Assembly: GCA_002928875.1 (NCBI GenBank)
Contig: PERO01000018.1
Location: 62,001-126,000 of the forward strand
DNA: 64,000 nt
Direction: 5' to 3'
From: Methylobacterium sp.
Lineage (GTDB): Bacteria > Pseudomonadota > Alphaproteobacteria > Rhizobiales > Beijerinckiaceae
Below, in pieces: positions 61,295 to 64,000 of the stretch; the first letter of the stretch is position 1; every line of letters begins with the position of its first letter. Both the position numbers and the translations under genes were made by a program. The notes under the pieces were generated by a model that saw only the letters and a program-made list of their open reading frames with translations, searched no databases and had not been told where the DNA came from.

Positions 61295-61835
61295 TCCGGT
61301 TCTTGCCCGCCGCCGATCGCATCGCCCGCCCCTGGAAGAACGGCGGCGGGGTGACGTTCGATGTCGCGAGCTTTCCGGATGGTTCCACGCTCGACACCTT
61401 CGCCTGGCGCATCTCCATCGCGGAGGTCGCGAGCGACGGGCCGTTCTCGCGCTTCGAGGGGATCGATCGCTCCACGGCCATTCTCTCCGGCGAGGGGTTC
61501 CGTCTCGCCTTCGGCGACGGCCCGGTGGCGGACTTGCGGCTCGATGCGCCCGCTTTCGCCTATCCCGGCGATCTCGCCACGGATTGCACCCTGCTCGGCG
61601 GGCCGGTGCTCGATCTCAACGTGATGACCCGGCGCGGGGTCTATCGCCATCGCCTGCGGCTGGTTGAGGGGGAATGCATCGTGGAAGGCGAGGCGGTGCT
61701 GGTTTGCCCGCGCGGTTCGGCAACGGTTTCGGTTGAGGGTGCGCGCATCATTCTGCACGAGAATGATGCACTCGTGCTTTCCGCGCCGCATTTTCACTGC
61801 GATGTCCCGCTCTGGCTCGCGGAATTGCTGCGAGT

Positions 61836-61839
<4 letters not shown>
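61291..61839 (+). CDS. hutD: HutD family protein
   Basis: A 182-residue cupin-like protein starting at GTG 61291. [19 protein letters not shown] and [20 protein letters not shown] are the HutD signature. It has no assigned catalytic role; in other bacteria it seems to limit the toxic effects of high hut activity. It is the last gene of hutIHGUD and overlaps convergently with the ABC ATPase by four bases. Confidence 0.88.
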
Positions 61840-62614
<775 letters not shown>

Positions 62615-62618
<4 letters not shown>

Positions 62619-63388
62619 GCCAATCTCCAGGGAAACAGCTTCGCGTTCAGCGCCTTGAACAGGAAATCGGAAATGAGCCCGATGATGCCGATGATGAGAA
62701 TGCCGAAGATCATCTGCCCCGTCGCGAGCAGGGCCTGGCTGTCGATGATCATGTGGCCGATGCCGCTGGAGGAGCCGATGAGTTCCGCGACGATCACATA
62801 GGTCCAGGCCCAGCCGAGCACGAGGCGCAGGATTTCGGCGATTTCCGGCGCGTTCATGGGGATCATCACGCGGCCGACGATGCCGGCATCCTTCGCGCCG
62901 AGCGTATAGGCCGCCTCCACGAGGTCGCGGCGGGTGTTGCCTACCACCACCGCCACCATCAGGATGATCTGGAACACCGAACCGATGAAGATCACCAGCA
63001 GCTTCTGCATCTCGCCGATGCCCGCCCAGAGGATGAGCAGCGGCACGAAGGCGGAAGCGGGGAGATAGCGCGCGAAGGAGACGAAGGGTTCGAGAAAGGC
63101 CTCCACCGGCTTGTAGGCGCCCATCAGGATGCCCAGCGGCACGGCGATGATCGCCGCCAGCACGAAGCCGCCCACCACGCGCCAGATCGTGATGGCGATG
63201 TCGCCGGCGAAATCGAATTTCGTCAGCAGCAGCCAGCCATCCTTCAGCATGGTGATGGGGTCGGCGAGGAAGGTCTTCGAGACGAAGCCGCCGAGGGTCG
63301 CAACCGCCCAGGCCGAGAAGAACAGCACGAAGAATGACAGGCCAAGCAAGACCTTGCGGCCATCCGAAACCGGTTCAAGCGGCCGCAT
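62615..63388 (-). CDS. ABC transporter permease, SsuC/TauC type
   Basis: A 257-residue permease with about six membrane segments (VLLGLSFFVLFFSAWAVATL at the start) and an EAA-type loop VEAAYTLGAKDAGIVGRVMI. FARYLPASAFVPLLILWAGI is characteristic of this permease group. Its start overlaps the end of mug by 14 bases, so it is co-transcribed with it. Confidence 0.88.
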
Positions 63389-63890
63389 GCTGTGCCTCGC
63401 GCGTCACGCGCCGGGCCAAAGCCCGCCACGGCTCGATGTTCCAGTGGGATGTCGCGAGCCCCGATGTCGAGGGCAGCACATGGGTTTCAATGCCGCAGAA
63501 TGGCTCGCTTTGCAGGCCGAAACGCAAATCCCGGCGCCCCAGTGCGAGTTGCGCCGCATTCTTGCTGGTGAAGGCCAGGCATTGCGGCTGGTAGCGCTCG
63601 AGGCTCGCGCGCAGGCGTTCGAGATGCAGTTCATCCGGGCGCAGGGTGGCATCCTGGCCAGCCGAGGCCTTGGCCAGATCGGTGAGCCCGATGCCGAGCG
63701 GTAGGAGAAGCCGGTATTCCCCGGCCGCGAAGAGACGGGGGGTGAGCCCCGTCTCGTGCAAGGTGCGCCAGAAGCGGTTGCCCGGCTTCGCGTAATAGGC
63801 CTGCCGCGCGGCAGAAGCGAGGCCAGGCCGCGTGCCGCAGAAGACGATGCGGAGGCCATCGGCCAGAAGGTCCTCCAGAACGTCATCCAT
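63375..63890 (-). CDS. mug: Mismatch-specific uracil-DNA glycosylase, Mug family
   Basis: A 171-residue DNA glycosylase that removes uracil or thymine from mismatches with guanine and related lesions. The N-terminal catalytic block is IVFCGTRPGLASA, where many Mug proteins have GINPG or GTAAG; KPGNRFWRTLHETGLTPRLF and LGIGLTDLAKASAG follow, and STSGLATSHW is the C-terminal DNA-binding loop. The usual Asn of GINPG is Thr here, as in other alphaproteobacterial members. It lies between a transporter binding-protein gene and its permease gene, an odd place for a repair enzyme. Confidence 0.85.
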   Translation of the reverse strand: MDDVLEDLLADGLRIVFCGTRPGLASAARQAYYAKPGNRFWRTLHETGLTPRLFAAGEYRLLLPLGIGLTDLAKASAGQDATLRPDELHLERLRASLERYQPQCLAFTSKNAAQLALGRRDLRFGLQSEPFCGIETHVLPSTSGLATSHWNIEPWRALARRVTREAQHAAA

Positions 63891-63911
63891 GGCGCGCGCC
63901 CCCTTGCCGCC

Positions 63912-64000
63912 TTACTGGATGAAGCGCGTATCGGCGAGCTTCGTCAGGTCCGGCACCGACTTGATGATGCCGAGTTCCAGCAGCAGATCCGCCGCTTCCT
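63912..64000 (-). CDS. ABC transporter substrate-binding protein, C-terminal end only
   Basis: Only the last 29 residues are inside the window; the start lies to the right. The readable end includes DLLLELGIIKSVPDLTKLAD and stops at TAA 63912. This tail is typical of NMT1/TauA-type periplasmic proteins and fits the ATPase and permease downstream. Mug lies between it and the permease. The ligand is unknown. Confidence 0.65.
   Translation of the reverse strand, partial: EAADLLLELGIIKSVPDLTKLADTRFIQ

Overview
The window looks like chromosomal DNA of a GC-rich alphaproteobacterium, most likely Hyphomicrobiales (Rhizobiales) or a close relative. The signs are an rkp/kps-type K-antigen (group 2-like) capsule locus, a phosphatidylcholine synthase of the Pcs type, and a hut operon using the two-step HutF/HutG route. 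No ribosomal or tRNA genes are present to fix the taxon. I found no CRISPR array and no intact prophage.

Bases 1-48627 are one large capsular-polysaccharide locus. The outer flanks carry conserved assembly genes. On the left (minus strand, 9051 down to 2414) is an apparent operon: cytochrome P450, two tandem LpxL/HtrB-like acyltransferases, a KpsD/Wza-type lipoprotein, a ketosphinganine-reductase-like SDR (RkpH-like), and the Kdo-transferase-like KpsS. On the right (minus strand, 48627 down to 39886) are a fully reducing type I polyketide synthase (RkpA-like, KS-AT-DH-pseudoMT-ER-KR-ACP) and an alpha-oxoamine synthase (RkpG-like). Together these suggest that the cell builds a long-chain amino-alcohol (sphingoid-like) lipid for the capsule. 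The kps transporter (KpsT, two KpsE-like proteins, an unknown protein, KpsM) lies at 35246-29998.

Between the flanks (10.5-37.2 kb) is the strain-specific part: sugar-nucleotide genes (rfbC-rfbB-rfbD for dTDP-L-rhamnose without rfbA; gmd and rmd for GDP-D-rhamnose), three methyltransferases, and several large glycosyltransferases, including a 1683-residue protein with two GT4-like units and a GT2 unit. About 19.3-30.9 kb is visibly more AT-rich and contains a decayed IS3-family element, so it is probably horizontally exchanged. A DUF2793/S74-chaperone fibre-like protein and an RTX M10 metallopeptidase with DUF4214 segments also sit in the locus.

Bases 48976-52928 hold a putrescine/spermidine-type ABC transporter (PotFGHI-like), followed by pcs. 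Bases 53882-61839 hold the complete histidine-utilisation set: hutC-hutF on the minus strand and hutI-H-G-U-D on the plus strand, with a candidate HutC operator between them. The window ends (61836-64000, minus strand) in a taurine/nitrate-type ABC transporter operon whose genes are interrupted by a mismatch-specific uracil-DNA glycosylase gene (mug).

All calls rest on reading translated sequence and remembered family motifs. No database search was run, and substrate assignments for the glycosyltransferases and transporters are inference.
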